Assembly: GCF_014200455.1 (NCBI RefSeq)
Contig: NZ_JACHBW010000004.1
Location: forward strand, 186,001-250,000
DNA from: Paraburkholderia bannensis
GTDB lineage: Bacteria > Pseudomonadota > Gammaproteobacteria > Burkholderiales > Burkholderiaceae
Direction of reading: 5' to 3'
DNA: 64,000 nucleotides
Position numbers and translations under genes: made by a program. The notes beneath the pieces are model-generated. The model did not search any database and had not been told where the DNA came from. It saw only the letters and a list, made by a program, of their open reading frames with translations. Shown one piece after another: positions 39,297-48,348 of this stretch. The stretch's first letter is position 1, and the number at the start of each line of letters is the position of its first letter.

Positions 39297-42187
39297 CACT
39301 TCCCCGCGCCACGCTGCGCCTGCAGCTTCATCACGATTTCACCTTCGACGACGCGCTCGCACAACTCGACTATTTCGCCGCGCTCGGCGTAAGCCATCTC
39401 TATCTCTCGCCGATCACCACCGCGCAGCCCGGTTCGATGCACGGCTACGACACGGTCGATTACGGCGCCGTGAGCGCGGAACTGGGCGGCGAAGACGCGC
39501 TGCGGCGTCTTGCCGACACCGTGCACGCGCGCGGCATGGGCCTCATCGTGGATATGGTGCCGAACCACATGGGTGTGGGCGGTTCCCACAACGCATGGTG
39601 GCTCGATATTCTCGAATGGGGGCGGCATAGCGCGTTTGCGCGCCATTTCGACGTGGACTGGCACTCGCCCGATCCCGCGCTGCGCGGCAAGGTGCTGATG
39701 CCATTTCTGGGTGCCCAGTACGGCGAAGAATTGGCAGCGGGCCGCATCGAGCTGAAATTCGATGCCGCCAATGCGCGCTTTTTTGTGCAATATGGGCCGC
39801 ATGTGGGCCCGATCTGCCCGACCGATTACGCCGCGCTGCTGCAATCGGCCAATCGCGCCGATCTCACGGCGCTCGCCGCGGCTTTTCAGGGGCTCACCAC
39901 CCAACCCGACGATCAGGTGCGCGCCGCCGCTGCGCGCGCCGCCTTGCGCGAGTTCGTCGAACGCGAAGGCGCGGCTCCGATCGAATTCGTTCTGCAATCC
40001 TACCGAAGCGATGACCCCGTGGCGCGCGACCGGCTGCATCGGCTGCTGGAGCGCCAGCATTTCCGCCTCGCCTGGTGGCGCACGGCCACGGACGAGGTGA
40101 ACTGGCGGCGCTTCTTCGACGTAAGTTCGCTTGCGGGCGTGCGCGTGGAGCGGCATGACGTATTCGAGGCGGTCCACAAGCTGATTTTCCGCCTCTATGC
40201 CGATGGTGTGATCGACGGTTTGCGTATCGATCATATCGACGGCCTTGCCGATCCGCGCGAGTATTGCGAGCGCTTGCGCCATCGGCTGGCGTCGCTGCGC
40301 CCGGGCGAGCCGTATATCGTGGTCGAGAAGATTCTTGCGCGCGGCGAGGCGTTGCGCGAGGACTGGGCCGTGCAGGGCACGACCGGCTACGACTTCATGA
40401 ACGACGTGGGTGCACTGTTGCACGATCCCGCAGGCGCTGCGCCGCTCGCGCACAGCTGGACCGAAATCACGGGCGAAGACGCGCCATTCGCGCAGGTGTC
40501 GCTCGACGCCCGGCGGGAAATATTGACCGCATCGCTTGCGGCGGAACTCGATCATGCGGCGCGCGCGCTGCACCGCATCGCACGCGAGCAGCCCGCCACG
40601 CGCGACTACACTTTCGCAGCGGTGCACCGCTGCGTGGCGCAACTGGCGATGCACTTTCCGGTGTATCGGATTTACCCGGCCAACGGCCTGCGCAGCGCGC
40701 TCGACAACCGCTACTTCGAGGTGGCGCTTGGCGCTGCGCGCAAGGCGCTGCCGCGCGCCAGTCTGGGCGCGCTCGATCAGGTCGACGGCTGGCTTGGCGC
40801 GCGTGCGCCGGAAGCGGGCGGCGGCAATAACGGCAATCCAGGCAAGGCAGCGCGCACGGCAAACACCGGCAGCGCGAGACAGGCGGGGCAAAACCAGGCA
40901 GCGCCGCCCTTGAGTCACGCCATGATTGCGCAACGCACTGCCCTCGCGCTGTTCTCGCAACTCACCGCGCCGCTCGCGGCAAAGGCGACCGAGGACACCG
41001 CGCTTTATCGCTATGGCCGTCTGCTTTCGCGCAACGACGTAGGCACCGATCCCGACGACTTTTCGCTCGACGTCGAGGCCTTTCATGCCGCCAACGTGCA
41101 GCGCCAGCGCACTACGCCCTATGCGCTGCTGGCTACCGCCACGCACGATCACAAACGCGGCGAGGACGTGCGCGCGCGTCTGGCCGTACTCAGCGAGATC
41201 GCGCCCGAGTGGCGCGAGACGCTGCGTGCGTGGTCCACGCTCAACCAGCCGCAACGGCGCGGCGATACCGCCCAATGGTCGCCCGGCCCGGCCGCCGAGG
41301 CGATGCTCTATCAGACACTGGTGGGCTGCTGGCCGCCGGGGCTCGATCCCGCCGACGAAGCGGGCGTACAAAGCCTTGCAGAACGTGTCGCGCAATGGCA
41401 GTTGAAGGCGCTGCGCGAAGCGAAACAGCGAACCAGCTGGATCGCCCCCGATGAAGATTATGAATCGGAGTGCAAAGCATTTCTCTTCGATATTCTCTCG
41501 CCGCAACGGCGCGATGGCTTTCTGCGCGAGTTATCGGCGTTCGTTGCGCGCATTGCGCCTGCCGGCGCACTGAATACCTTGCTGCAGACCACGCTGCGCA
41601 TGACCTCGCCCGGCGTGCCCGATCTCTATCAGGGCACGGAACTATGGGACTTCAGCCTCGTCGATCCCGACAACCGGCGGCCCGTGGACTATGCGCAGCG
41701 CGCGGCCTCGCTCGACGACGCTACGCCCGCCGCCAAACTCGCGGACTGGCGCGATGCACGCGTGAAGCAGGCCGTGATTCATCGTCTGCTCGCGTTACGC
41801 GAATGCGCCCCAGGCTTGCTGCGTGAGGGGGAATATTGGCCGATGGAAGTGCGCGGCGCGCTGGCCGCACATGTGGTCGCATTCGCGCGACGCCACGGCG
41901 ATAGCTGGGCCGTGGTGGTCGGCACCCGGCATGCGGCGGCGCTGCTGGATCGCGACATGCCGCGCGTCGCCGCGCAAGCTTGGGGCGATACGGCCGTCGC
42001 GCTGCCAAAGGGTTGCCCGGCGTCGGCGTTGCACGACTGGCTCGCCGATGTGGATCACACCGCCGGCAGTGACGCCGCCCAGGGAAAACAGGGCGACCAG
42101 GCCCACTGGCTAGCCCTGCGCGATGTGCTCGCTGCGCTGCCCGTGGCGGTGCTCACGAACGTCGCGCGCGAACACACGCAGGCTTAA
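39293..42187 (+). CDS. treY: Malto-oligosyltrehalose synthase TreY
   Basis: 964-residue GH13_26 enzyme that turns the reducing-end alpha-1,4 bond of a glucan chain into a trehalose bond. The N-terminus is typical (LPRATLRLQLHHDFTFDDAL, YLSPITTAQPGSMHGYD). Catalytic segments are GLRIDHIDGLADP (nucleophile Asp), IVVEKIL (acid Glu) and LATATHDHKRGEDVRARL; the C-terminus has MTSPGVPDLYQGTELWDFSLVDPDNRRPVDY. A Gly/Asn/Gln-rich insert occupies about residues 505-543. It is the last gene of the operon, and its end overlaps that of the convergent transporter gene by 4 bases. Confidence 0.96.
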   Translation: MTLPRATLRLQLHHDFTFDDALAQLDYFAALGVSHLYLSPITTAQPGSMHGYDTVDYGAVSAELGGEDALRRLADTVHARGMGLIVDMVPNHMGVGGSHNAWWLDILEWGRHSAFARHFDVDWHSPDPALRGKVLMPFLGAQYGEELAAGRIELKFDAANARFFVQYGPHVGPICPTDYAALLQSANRADLTALAAAFQGLTTQPDDQVRAAAARAALREFVEREGAAPIEFVLQSYRSDDPVARDRLHRLLERQHFRLAWWRTATDEVNWRRFFDVSSLAGVRVERHDVFEAVHKLIFRLYADGVIDGLRIDHIDGLADPREYCERLRHRLASLRPGEPYIVVEKILARGEALREDWAVQGTTGYDFMNDVGALLHDPAGAAPLAHSWTEITGEDAPFAQVSLDARREILTASLAAELDHAARALHRIAREQPATRDYTFAAVHRCVAQLAMHFPVYRIYPANGLRSALDNRYFEVALGAARKALPRASLGALDQVDGWLGARAPEAGGGNNGNPGKAARTANTGSARQAGQNQAAPPLSHAMIAQRTALALFSQLTAPLAAKATEDTALYRYGRLLSRNDVGTDPDDFSLDVEAFHAANVQRQRTTPYALLATATHDHKRGEDVRARLAVLSEIAPEWRETLRAWSTLNQPQRRGDTAQWSPGPAAEAMLYQTLVGCWPPGLDPADEAGVQSLAERVAQWQLKALREAKQRTSWIAPDEDYESECKAFLFDILSPQRRDGFLRELSAFVARIAPAGALNTLLQTTLRMTSPGVPDLYQGTELWDFSLVDPDNRRPVDYAQRAASLDDATPAAKLADWRDARVKQAVIHRLLALRECAPGLLREGEYWPMEVRGALAAHVVAFARRHGDSWAVVVGTRHAAALLDRDMPRVAAQAWGDTAVALPKGCPASALHDWLADVDHTAGSDAAQGKQGDQAHWLALRDVLAALPVAVLTNVAREHTQA

Positions 42188-43644
42188 CCGCCCTCGTCTT
42201 CCAGATCCTTCGGATACACGCGCACGAGCACGATACGCGGCCCCTTCATCTTCTTGACGACGATATCGAAACGATCGAACGACACGCGCTGCCCTTCGGT
42301 CGGCAGATCGTTGAGCGCGTGAATGACCAGACCGCCCACCGATTCGGCGCGCCCTTCGTCGATGTCGATGCCAAGCGCCTGCTCCAGCGACACGACAGGC
42401 AGACTGCCGCGCCCCATCAGCGTGCCGTCGTCCATGCGGGTCCAGTCGGTATCGGCCTGATGGAATTCGTCGTGAATCTGACCCACCAGCGCGCCCAGCA
42501 GATTGTCGAGCGTGAGAAAGCCGCTTGGCCGCATGCCCTTGCGCCCCACCAACGCGAAGTGCGGCGCTCCCTTGCGAAAACGCCGGAACAGCGCGAGTGC
42601 AGGCGTTTCGGGCTTCACGTACTGAACCGGACGCACGAACTTGCCAAGATCGTCGAGCGTATGACCCGCTTCGCGCGCGAGCAGCAGATCCTTCAGGTGA
42701 ATCAGACCCGCGACATGCTCACCCGACGCATCTTCGAACAGCGGATAGCGGCTGAAGCGATGGCGCGCGACGATCTGCATGTTTTCACGCAGCGAAAGAT
42801 CGCGGCGCAGGCCCACCATTTCATGCGCGGGACGCATGAGGTCGGACACCGTCAAGCGGGAAAAATCGAGCGAATGCGCCAGCGTGTTCCACTCGTCCAC
42901 GCTCAGCGCATTGGCGTTGGCGTTGCCGGCTGCGCCGCGCGCCTGGCTGGCCGCGGCTTCACGCGCGGGACGGCGGCGCACGATGCCGCCGTGGGCGCCT
43001 GCGTGCGCGCCGGTATCGGCATGCGAATGCAGGGCGGCCTGTGCTTCGGCTTCGGCGGCGGCGCGGCGGCTACGCAGGATCAGCTTGAGTTCTTCCGTGG
43101 AGTAATGCGCCTCGCTGCCGTGATCGGCGGACAGACCCGCGAGCCGCAGCACGGCGTTGGCGCTGGAGTTGAGCGCCCAGATCGCCGGGTACATGGTCCA
43201 GTAGAACCCGTAAAGCGGCGTGGCGGCCCACAGCGAGATCTTTTCGGCCTCGCGGATCGCGAGCGACTTCGGCGCCAGTTCGCCCACCACGATGTGCAGG
43301 AAGGAGATCGCCGTGAAGGCGAACACCAGCGAAATGCCGTGAATCAGTTCCGGCGACTGCACGCCGAGCAGATCGAACACGGGTTCGAGCAGTTGTGCGA
43401 AAGCCGGCTCGCCGATCCAGCCGAGGCCGAGCGAGGCCAGCGTAATGCCCAGCTGGCAGGCAGACAGGTAGGCGTCGAGCTGGCCGTGGACCTTGGCGAG
43501 CAGGCGGCCGCGCAGGCCGTGTTCCGCGGCGAGGCTTTGCACGCGCGTGGCGCGCAGCTTGACGAGGCCGAACTCCGCCGCGACGAAAAAACCGTTGAGG
43601 GCAACGAGGAACAGCGCGCCGATCAGGGCGATGAGCTGAATCAA
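42184..43644 (-). CDS. CNNM/CorC (hemolysin-like) DUF21-CBS transporter
   Basis: 486-residue inner-membrane protein of the UPF0053/HlyC-CorC family, linked in characterised members to Mg2+ or other divalent-cation transport. Domain order: DUF21 membrane domain (about 1-185, ALIGALFLVALNGFFVAAEFGLVKLRATR, ACQLGITLASLGLGWIGEPAF), a linker, a CBS pair (about 265-390, SDLMRPAHEMVGLRRDLSLR, FSRYPLFEDASGEHVAGLIH) and the CorC_HlyC domain (about 400-485). The linker (about residues 190-245) is unusually long and Ala/His-rich (HSHADTGAHAGAHGG). It is convergent with treY, with which its end overlaps, so no independent terminator can lie between them. Confidence 0.9.
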   Translation of the reverse strand: MIQLIALIGALFLVALNGFFVAAEFGLVKLRATRVQSLAAEHGLRGRLLAKVHGQLDAYLSACQLGITLASLGLGWIGEPAFAQLLEPVFDLLGVQSPELIHGISLVFAFTAISFLHIVVGELAPKSLAIREAEKISLWAATPLYGFYWTMYPAIWALNSSANAVLRLAGLSADHGSEAHYSTEELKLILRSRRAAAEAEAQAALHSHADTGAHAGAHGGIVRRRPAREAAASQARGAAGNANANALSVDEWNTLAHSLDFSRLTVSDLMRPAHEMVGLRRDLSLRENMQIVARHRFSRYPLFEDASGEHVAGLIHLKDLLLAREAGHTLDDLGKFVRPVQYVKPETPALALFRRFRKGAPHFALVGRKGMRPSGFLTLDNLLGALVGQIHDEFHQADTDWTRMDDGTLMGRGSLPVVSLEQALGIDIDEGRAESVGGLVIHALNDLPTEGQRVSFDRFDIVVKKMKGPRIVLVRVYPKDLEDEGG

Positions 43645-43707
43645 GACCTGGAACTCCGAAATTGCGAAGCGCTCAGTATAAGGGGTGAAAGAACCCTGTA
43701 AGACATC

Positions 43708-43731
43708 GACGGCCCGCCTGGGCGAGCCGTC
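43708..43731 (-). terminator. Hairpin downstream of histidine-kinase-like gene
   Basis: GACGGC... / ...GCCGTC inverted repeat with imperfect inner pairing and a short loop, located 75 bases downstream of the kinase-like gene on its strand. The following bases are T-rich only in part. Confidence 0.4.
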
Positions 43732-43805
43732 GCTTCATCCTGTATGCCGCGCGACGTGTTTCAGGCGCTGCGGTGCGCAACGCTGGAGGTGGGCAGCGCT
43801 GCGCG

Positions 43806-44567
43806 TCAGACGCCGCCCGATGGCACGTTCAGCGTGAACAGCGCGGTCTCGCCTTGCACGAGCGGCTGTGCCTCGAAACGCCCACCGTGGGCTTCGGCCA
43901 CGCGCTGGCACAGTGCGAGCACCCACGGAAAACGCCCCACGTCCTGCGGCTCGCGCGCCTGGCTGCGAGCGAAAGGTTCGAGCACGTGCGGCAAGGTATC
44001 GTCGCTCAGTAAATCGAGACTTGCCTGCCAGCGCAGTTCGAACTGCGCCGCCGCAGGCGTGGCGCTCACGCCGAGCGTCACCGTGCTGCCGTGCGCGCCG
44101 CTTTCAGCGGCAAAAGCCAGCAGCAGCCAGAGCGCCTGGGCAACGCGCTCGCGCCCGGCCTCGATCGTGACGCCGGTAGGCACGCCCTCGACGGCGAGGC
44201 TCACGCCGCGCGCATCGGCCAGTGCGCTGCGCACGTCGTCAAGGGTTTCGTCGATCAGCGCGTCCAGTGCGAACGGCGCGCGCTCGATCTGTAGCTTGCG
44301 GGTTTCGGCGCGGGTCGTATCCACGAGCGATTCCAGCAGACGCACCTGCTGCTCCACGCCGGTGCGGATGCCGGCGAGCGCGCGTTGCGCGGCCGAATCG
44401 GCGCTATCGATCTTGCGGTCGAGCACGTAGGCCCAGCTATGGATGGCATTCAGGGGGCTGCGCAGATCGTGCGACACGCGCGAAAGCACGTAATCGCGCA
44501 TGAACAGCGCGGCTTCGGCACACAGGCGGGCCGTTCGTTCGGTACGGGTAGTGGTGGTCGACGCCAT
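43806..44567 (-). CDS. Histidine-kinase-like protein with degenerate ATPase domain
   Basis: 253 residues, no membrane segment. The dimerisation/phosphoacceptor region is good: [17 protein letters not shown] with His33 at the normal position. The region that should be the HATPase domain keeps its overall length (about 120-250), but its nucleotide-binding boxes are missing: the N-box Asn is replaced ([17 protein letters not shown]), no DxGxG is seen, and the G2 box reads [21 protein letters not shown] instead of GxGLGL. It is therefore probably unable to bind ATP, and may act as a dimeric adaptor or receive phosphate. No response regulator gene is adjacent. The gene lies between the CorC-like gene (same strand) and the divergent FKBP gene. 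Confidence 0.75.
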   Translation of the reverse strand: MASTTTTRTERTARLCAEAALFMRDYVLSRVSHDLRSPLNAIHSWAYVLDRKIDSADSAAQRALAGIRTGVEQQVRLLESLVDTTRAETRKLQIERAPFALDALIDETLDDVRSALADARGVSLAVEGVPTGVTIEAGRERVAQALWLLLAFAAESGAHGSTVTLGVSATPAAAQFELRWQASLDLLSDDTLPHVLEPFARSQAREPQDVGRFPWVLALCQRVAEAHGGRFEAQPLVQGETALFTLNVPSGGV

Positions 44568-44832
44568 CGGTTTCCTCTTCTTTCACCCGCTCGGGCGGGC
44601 CGGCCCTCTGGCTGGGCCAGGGCCCCATTATAGGCAGGGGCGCGAAGCCGTGGCGGCTTTGCGCGCGTTGCGCCCGGGCGCGTTATCCGCGTTATCGCTT
44701 CGCATGCGCTATGCCCGCCTCGCGAAGGCGGCCCCGCCTCGCGCCTCAAGCCCGCGAGCGCCTCAGGGGGTCTCGCCAACCTGCAAAGCGCCTACAATAG
44801 CGCTTTTATCCAATCCGATTCAGGAGTGTTCC

Positions 44833-45174
44833 ATGTCTATCGTGACCACCGCATCCGGCCTCAAGTACGAGGACCTGACCGAAGGCACCGGCGCAGAAGC
44901 CACTGCCGGCCAGACCGTCAGCGTGCACTACACCGGCTGGCTGACGGACGGCCAGAAGTTCGATTCGAGCAAGGACCGCAATGACCCGTTCGCCTTCGTG
45001 CTGGGCGGCGGCATGGTCATCAAGGGCTGGGACGAAGGCGTCCAGGGCATGAAGGTTGGCGGCGTGCGCAAGCTGACGATCCCCCCGCAACTCGGCTACG
45101 GCGTGCGCGGCGCAGGCGGCGTGATTCCGCCGAACGCCACGCTCGTGTTCGAAGTCGAACTGCTCGGCGTCTGA
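44833..45174 (+). CDS. FKBP-type peptidyl-prolyl cis-trans isomerase
   Basis: 113-residue single-domain FKBP, probably cytoplasmic (no signal peptide). The family core is complete: [54 protein letters not shown] and [16 protein letters not shown]. Start ATG at 44833 with AGGAG at 44822-44826; an open frame extending upstream to 44500 is not coding. Enzymes of this type speed proline isomerisation during folding. It precedes an AraC regulator by 83 bases, with no evident functional tie. Confidence 0.95.
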   Translation: MSIVTTASGLKYEDLTEGTGAEATAGQTVSVHYTGWLTDGQKFDSSKDRNDPFAFVLGGGMVIKGWDEGVQGMKVGGVRKLTIPPQLGYGVRGAGGVIPPNATLVFEVELLGV

Positions 45175-45257
45175 ATGCGTCAGCGCCCGTTTGCACGATA
45201 AGGCGGTCTTCGTGAGCGCCTCGTGCATGTTCGGGTCCGCTCCTCGCGCCGTTCGAC

Positions 45258-46058
45258 ATGAACCCGCATCACCACGCTCCCGTCCTCGCACCCGGCGTCG
45301 AATTGCGCCGCTATGGCGCGATCGAGGCCACCGATCTGCACGACTTTCACCAGATCGTGCTCGGGCTCGACGGGTCGATGGAGATGTCGGTCGACGGCGT
45401 GGGCGAGCGCATCGACGCATGTTCTGCCTGGCTGATTCCAGCCGGTGCGCGACACGATTACGTGGGTATCGGCGAGAACTGCCAGCTCGTGCTGGATCTG
45501 CCCGCCGCCTCGCTGGCGGTGCCCGAACGACTGTTTGATTCGGCGCGCGCCGTGCGCGTCGACCCGGCGCTCACCGTGCTCGTGCGCCAGATCGCTGCAC
45601 GCGCAACGCTTGCGCAGCAAGACGCCGCTTCCGACCTGCGCGTGCGACGCTTCCATTGGGACGCTTCGGCACGTCTGTGCGCTGCCGTGATCGCGCAAAG
45701 CGGCATCGCTGACGATGCAAAGTTCACGGCTGCGGCCGGGCTCGATTTCGCGCGCATCGACCGCTGGTTGCGCGCACACCTCTCCGAACCGCTGCGTATC
45801 GCCGATCTCGCCGCGCATTGCGGCTTTGGCATGCGGCGCTTTCATCAGCTTTTTATCGAGGCATTCGGCGAGACGCCGCATCGCTATCTGCAACGTCTGC
45901 GGCTCGACACTTCGCTCGCGCTGCTTGCGGACCCGCGCCGCTCGCTCACACAGATCGCGCTGGAAGTGGGCTTCGGCGATCAGAGCGCCTATACCCACGC
46001 CTTTACGCGCCGCTTTGGGCTTGCGCCCGGACAGTGGCGCGCCGTGCCCTCGCACTGA
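45258..46058 (+). CDS. AraC-family transcriptional regulator
   Basis: 266 residues. The N-terminal half is a cupin-like sensing domain (MEMSVDGVGERIDACSAWLIPAGARHDYVG). The C-terminal 100 residues are a tandem AraC HTH: LRIADLAAHCGFGMRRFHQLFIEAF, then the second HTH SLTQIALEVGFGDQSAYTHAFTRRFGLAPGQWR. The inducer and target are not apparent; it converges with the MOSC gene 36 bases downstream. Confidence 0.9.
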   Translation: MNPHHHAPVLAPGVELRRYGAIEATDLHDFHQIVLGLDGSMEMSVDGVGERIDACSAWLIPAGARHDYVGIGENCQLVLDLPAASLAVPERLFDSARAVRVDPALTVLVRQIAARATLAQQDAASDLRVRRFHWDASARLCAAVIAQSGIADDAKFTAAAGLDFARIDRWLRAHLSEPLRIADLAAHCGFGMRRFHQLFIEAFGETPHRYLQRLRLDTSLALLADPRRSLTQIALEVGFGDQSAYTHAFTRRFGLAPGQWRAVPSH

Positions 46059-46094
46059 GCGCAAGCAGCGCGCAGGCAACGCACGCGGCGCCGC

Positions 46095-46967
46095 TCATTC
46101 GAAGCGATATTCCCACTGCGCCTGCGCGCCCACGGCGAGCTGCCTGCCCGCGCCGCTCACCACGATCGCGTTCTGCCCGAAGGTCAGACCACCCTCCACG
46201 CGCGCGTCGGCGCGAAACGTCTGCAAGGTGTCGAGCGGCTCGCTCGGCCATTGCGCGTCGTGTTTGCCCGTCTGTTGATCGATGGTCGTGATCGGGCAAC
46301 GCGAGCAAGGCTTGACGAAGCGCAGCACGACTTCGTCATGGCCCGCATCGCCTTCAATGGAAAGCGTATCGATAAAGTCTTCTTCGAACGCCTCACCCGC
46401 GTCGGCCACGACGATATTCGGACGAAACCGGCTCATTGGCACGGGCGATGCACCCTTTGCCGCCAGGCGCTCGTTGAGTTCCGCCAGCGACGATTCGCTC
46501 GTGACGAGGATCGGATAACCATCGGCGAATTGCGTGGGGACGTCTTCGTCCAGCGTCCACTTTTTGCTCGCCAGGCGCGTGACGTCCTGCGCGAAACGCA
46601 CGAGACGCACCGGCACGCCCAGCGCGCGCGTGAACCAGTGCGCGGCCTGGTCGCCTTCGTCAAGCGCATCGAAGGTGTCCTTCCAGACCGTCACGCTCAC
46701 GCGCGCTTCGTCGCCGCGCGGCTGGAACGGCAGCAATAGCGGCGCATCGATGCCATCCATCGTGAGTCGCACGCCGTCCTCCACGAAGGCCGGCACGATG
46801 CGCGCCATCGCCGCGTACTCGCGCTGCGAGACGAAGCGACCCGTTGCGTCCACAACCATCCAGTGCCGGTCCCAGCTCAGCCCTTGCGTATCGAGCTTCG
46901 CGCGATCGAGCGCGATGGCGCCGCACGACTTCACCGGATAGACGAACAGACCACGAATCACCGCCAT
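46095..46967 (-). CDS. MOSC-domain protein with N-terminal beta barrel
   Basis: 290 residues: MOSC_N beta-barrel (AVIRGLFVYPVKSCGAIALD, WDRHWMVVDATGRFVSQRE) followed by a MOSC domain with SRFRPNIVV, FVKPCSRCPITTIDQQTG (the conserved Cys of MOSC proteins) and LTFGQNAIVVSGA. These proteins bind molybdenum cofactor sulfur and act in N-hydroxylated compound reduction (YcbX/mARC type) or in Moco sulfuration. The start at 46967 was chosen at the beginning of homology; the open frame continues upstream to 47006. It follows metZ by 45 bases on the same strand and is probably co-transcribed. Confidence 0.9.
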   Translation of the reverse strand: MAVIRGLFVYPVKSCGAIALDRAKLDTQGLSWDRHWMVVDATGRFVSQREYAAMARIVPAFVEDGVRLTMDGIDAPLLLPFQPRGDEARVSVTVWKDTFDALDEGDQAAHWFTRALGVPVRLVRFAQDVTRLASKKWTLDEDVPTQFADGYPILVTSESSLAELNERLAAKGASPVPMSRFRPNIVVADAGEAFEEDFIDTLSIEGDAGHDEVVLRFVKPCSRCPITTIDQQTGKHDAQWPSEPLDTLQTFRADARVEGGLTFGQNAIVVSGAGRQLAVGAQAQWEYRFE

Positions 46968-47012
46968 GATGCACTCACTCCAGAAATAGAAAATGGCCTG
47001 AAACAAGGGCTT

Positions 47013-48209
47013 TTATTGCACACCGTCGAGCCCGCGAGCAAGATCTTTGCGCAGGTCCTGCGGATCTTCGAGACCCACCGCCAGCCGGATCAGCCCTTCG
47101 GTAATGCCCGCTTGCGCGCGCACCTCCGGCGCGAGACGGCCGTGCGTGGTGGTGGCCGGATGCGTGATGGTCGTGCGCGTATCGCCGAGATTGCCGGTGA
47201 TCGAGCAGACCTTCGTGTGGTCAATCACTCGCCACGCGTTCGCGCGCTGCGCCTCGGGCGTCTCGCCCTTCAATTCGAACGAGACGATCGCGCCGCCCTT
47301 CTTCTGCTGGCGCATCGCCAGCGCGTGCTGCGGATGCGATTCGAGACCGGGATAGTGGACGCGCTTCACGGCCGGATGCGCTTCGAGCCAGCGCGCGATT
47401 TCCAGCGCGTTATCCGATTGTTTTTCCACGCGCAGCGAGAGCGTTTCCATGCCCTTGAGCAGCACCCACGCGTTGAATGCGGAAAGCGTCGGCCCCGCGC
47501 TGCGCACGAACGGAAACACCTTTTCCTGGATGAACTGCTTCGAGCCCACCAGCGCGCCGCCCAGCACGCGGCCCTGTCCGTCGAGAAACTTGGTGGCCGA
47601 ATGCATCACCACATCCGCGCCAAATTTCAGCGGCTGTTGCAGCGCCGGGCTGCAAAAGCAGTTATCGACGACGAACAGCGCGCCCGCCGCTTTGGCGATC
47701 TTGCTGACCGCGGCGATATCGGCGATCTCGGTAAGCGGGTTCGAGGGTGTTTCGAGAAAAAACAGCTTTGTTTCAGGGCGCACGGCCTGCTGCCACGCGT
47801 CGAGATCGTGCGGATCGACGAAGGTGGTGGTGATGCCGAAACGCGGAAAAATCTGCGAAAACATCCCGAGCGTCGAGCCGAACAGACTGCGCGAGCTGAC
47901 GATGTGATCGCCCTGCTGCAAGCTGGACATCACCACCGACATGATCGCCGCCATCCCCGAAGCCGTGGCCATGCAGGCTTCGCCGCCTTCGAGCGCGGCC
48001 AGCCGGTCCTGGAACATGGTGACGGTGGGATTGGTGAAACGCGCGTACGTGTAGCCGGTTTCCGAATTCGCGAAGCGTTCGGCCGCTTCGGCGGCGCTGC
48101 CGAAACAGAAGCTCGACGTCAGATAGAGCGCTTCCGAATGCTCGTTGAATTCGCTGCGCAGCGTGCCCGAGCGCACGGCCAGGGTGTCGAAGTTAAAGGT
48201 GTCGTCCAT
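47013..48209 (-). CDS. metZ: O-succinylhomoserine sulfhydrylase MetZ
   Basis: 398-residue PLP enzyme of the Cys/Met metabolism family, making homocysteine from O-succinylhomoserine and sulfide. Motifs: TSSFCFGSAAEAAERFA, YARFTNPTVTMFQDRLAALEGGE, ATASGMAAIMSVVM, FVVDNCFCSPALQQPL, the Schiff-base lysine in HSATKFLDGQG (Lys207), and SLGD-like GNLGDTRTTITHPATTTH near the C-terminus. The start MDDTFNFDTLAVRSGT at 48209 has GGAG nine bases upstream; the upstream ATGs (48236/48239) have none. It lies downstream of purF beyond a terminator. Confidence 0.95.
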   Translation of the reverse strand: MDDTFNFDTLAVRSGTLRSEFNEHSEALYLTSSFCFGSAAEAAERFANSETGYTYARFTNPTVTMFQDRLAALEGGEACMATASGMAAIMSVVMSSLQQGDHIVSSRSLFGSTLGMFSQIFPRFGITTTFVDPHDLDAWQQAVRPETKLFFLETPSNPLTEIADIAAVSKIAKAAGALFVVDNCFCSPALQQPLKFGADVVMHSATKFLDGQGRVLGGALVGSKQFIQEKVFPFVRSAGPTLSAFNAWVLLKGMETLSLRVEKQSDNALEIARWLEAHPAVKRVHYPGLESHPQHALAMRQQKKGGAIVSFELKGETPEAQRANAWRVIDHTKVCSITGNLGDTRTTITHPATTTHGRLAPEVRAQAGITEGLIRLAVGLEDPQDLRKDLARGLDGVQ

Positions 48210-48264
48210 CTTGGTGTTCTCCGTGTCCTCAGCCATCATGCGTCAATTCAGTACGCTCAGGCGC

Positions 48265-48302
48265 AAAAAAGCCCGCTTTTGCGCTGGCAGAAAGCGGGCT
48301 TT
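48265..48302 (-). terminator. Intrinsic terminator downstream of purF
   Basis: A 12-base perfect stem AAAGCCCGCTTT (48268-48279) / AAAGCGGGCTTT (48291-48302), with an 11-base loop, ends in a run of T on the minus strand. It is 46 bases downstream of the purF stop and just upstream of metZ, so it probably separates the two transcription units. Confidence 0.85.
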
Positions 48303-48348
48303 CGAAATCGGCAGGAACGCGAGCAACGCGCCCGCGTTCGCCGGGGCA

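Noticed and set aside
39122..41506. 794-codon open frame on the minus strand within treY
   Set aside because: Antisense to TreY motifs that are all intact; the translation has no recognisable domain.
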